This document shows positions 6,864 through 7,811 of a stretch of 7,811 nucleotides of DNA, one piece after another (positions within the stretch are counted from its first letter, which is position 1; each line of letters opens with the position of its first letter). This DNA comes from Clostridia bacterium (GTDB lineage Bacteria; Bacillota; Clostridia; SK-Y3; JACMMQ01): contig JACMMQ010000311.1 of NCBI GenBank assembly GCA_014378955.1, positions 1 through 7,811 of the forward strand. The letters run 5' to 3'. Position numbers and translations under genes: made by a program. The notes under the pieces are model-generated. The model searched no databases. It was given only the letters and a program-made list of their open reading frames with translations, and had not been told where the DNA came from.

Positions 6864-7370
6864 ATGGAACAAAAGGAATTTAAAAAAGAAAAGAGCAAAC
6901 GTGGCTTGAACATTGTCGATTACATCATCATATTGATCATATTGGCACTGATGATAGGGCTAGGCGTACGGTATGCTGGCAAACTCAAGGGATCAGATTT
7001 ATTGGCGAAAGCAAGCGAACAAAAGATTCTGTTAACCGTTGAGGTAGTGGGGCAAACGATTGATGTAACAAACGGCATCAAGCAAGGAGACCTTGTTCGT
7101 TTTAGTGATAGAGATAAAAAAATGGGTACAATTGTTGATGTGAAAAAAAGACCTACTGAAAAGGTCATGGCAGACAATATCAATGGCGTTTTTATTAAAA
7201 CGCTGGTGCCGGACAGATATGACAGTATTGTGACCATTGAAGCAGATGCAATAGAAAAAGAGGAATACATTGAAGCAGGGAAAATAAAGGTAGCAATTGG
7301 ACAGATGATGTCATTACGCAACAAAGATTTCGGAGCAAGTGGCTGGATTATTTCTATGAAAATGAAGTAA
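6864..7370 (+). CDS. DUF4330-like single-pass membrane protein (first copy)
   Basis: This 168-aa protein has a short, highly basic N-terminus (1-14) and the conserved NIVDY just before one membrane helix (about 18-37). The remaining ~130 residues, predicted outside, are rich in beta strands: ILLTVEVVGQTIDV (55-68), GDLVRFSDRDKKMGTIVDV (75-93), DSIVTIEADA (120-129) and a final GWIISMKMK. This layout fits DUF4330, a family of unknown function often found next to cell-wall glycan genes in Clostridia. The basic N-terminus predicts N-in/C-out topology. ATG 6864 lies 9 bases after GGGAGGGG (6847-6854) and 5 bases after the glycosyltransferase stop. A role as an assembly or scaffold partner of the ligase or flippase is inference from context only. 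Confidence 0.75.
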   Translation: MEQKEFKKEKSKRGLNIVDYIIILIILALMIGLGVRYAGKLKGSDLLAKASEQKILLTVEVVGQTIDVTNGIKQGDLVRFSDRDKKMGTIVDVKKRPTEKVMADNINGVFIKTLVPDRYDSIVTIEADAIEKEEYIEAGKIKVAIGQMMSLRNKDFGASGWIISMKMK

Positions 7371-7384
7371 GGAGGGGTGTTTAT

Positions 7385-7811
7385 ATGAATGCAATTGTCG
7401 ATAAAAATGGAAAAGTATTTGGCAAAATAAACGTGATTGATTTCACAGTGCTAGCACTAATCGTTATTTGCCTGTTAGCGGTTGGCTTGCGTTACACAAA
7501 AAATAAAATTGCAGATATCAGTCATGAAACAAACTTTGAGATGACCGTATTGGTAAAGAACATCCGTCAAACGTCTGTAGAGGGTTTGCAAAAATCCGTT
7601 AATTTCATAGACGACTCATCGGACAAAGTGCTAGCCGTCAAAAAGGGTATGTCCGTTTCGCCATCCATAGAATTTGTTTCAATGACTCCGAATCCCGCAG
7701 TTAAATATCAGGATGAGATTAGAATTACAATCAAGTACATAGATGGAGATGGGGATTTAGGTGAAAATATACCTGATGTAAAAAATCTTTTTGTGACTGA
7801 CAACAGAAATA
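7385..7811 (+). CDS. DUF4330-like protein (second copy), cut by window end, odd C-terminal part
   Basis: ATG 7385 follows AAGGAGGGG at 7369-7377 and the frame stays open to the last base, giving 142 visible residues. The N-terminus VDKNGKVFGKINVIDF (5-20) with a membrane helix (about 19-36) is the standard opening of DUF4330 proteins. The following FEMTVLVKNIRQTSVEGL (51-68) also fits the family and parallels the first copy. From about residue 93 the character changes: PSIEFVSMTPNP, then YQDEIRITIKYIDGDGDLGE (109-128) and NLFVTDNRN (134-142). I associate that block with calcium-binding-like or adhesin-like domains of Bacteroidota lipoproteins, not with DUF4330. It may be a real fusion, or a sequence join near 7637-7670. 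No stop or frameshift marks the change. The N-terminal call is firm; the C-terminal interpretation is tentative. Confidence 0.75.
   Translation, partial: MNAIVDKNGKVFGKINVIDFTVLALIVICLLAVGLRYTKNKIADISHETNFEMTVLVKNIRQTSVEGLQKSVNFIDDSSDKVLAVKKGMSVSPSIEFVSMTPNPAVKYQDEIRITIKYIDGDGDLGENIPDVKNLFVTDNRN

Noticed and set aside
1..7811. CRISPR array, tRNA, rRNA, riboswitch or insertion sequence
   Set aside because: No spaced direct repeats, cloverleaf, conserved RNA motif, transposase or terminal inverted repeats were seen. Intergenic space is under 100 bases everywhere except the first 141 bases.

Overview
The window looks like a Bacillota (Clostridia-like, anaerobic, AT-rich) chromosomal fragment. 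The evidence is strong G-rich Shine-Dalgarno sequences ahead of nearly every gene, frequent TTG/GTG starts, a pyruvate formate-lyase activating enzyme, an ArpU-type phage regulator, and a cell-envelope cluster with two DUF4330-like proteins. All genes are on the + strand. The lineage is inferred from gene content and style, not from a marker gene.

Region 1 (1-1359) is a compact block of four small genes: a 65-aa XRE repressor-like protein, a 62-aa CxxC/HxxC protein, a 114-aa HTH plus four-cysteine protein, and an ArpU-like late regulator. It looks like the regulatory segment of a prophage or related element. The terminase and structural genes that often follow an ArpU gene are absent, so it is probably a remnant.

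Region 2 (1360-2183) holds pflA, with a well-formed promoter and a TTG start. The pflB gene that usually sits beside it is not in the window; phage-type genes occupy the upstream side.

Region 3 (2184-7811) reads as one operon: a MurJ/MVF lipid-linked glycan flippase, a large O-antigen-ligase/polymerase-family membrane protein, a GT4 glycosyltransferase and two tandem DUF4330-like single-pass membrane proteins. Genes overlap or are separated by 5-14 bases. Together they suggest assembly, flipping and ligation or polymerisation of an undecaprenyl-linked cell-wall glycan. MurJ itself could instead serve peptidoglycan.

The last gene is cut by the window end. It begins as a clear DUF4330-type protein, but its last ~50 visible residues resemble a domain I associate with Bacteroidota lipoproteins (DGDGDLG...NLFVTDNRN). 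This is either a genuine fusion or a chimeric join near 7637-7670, and it is the most unusual signal here. I saw no tRNA, rRNA, CRISPR array, insertion sequence or convincing terminator.
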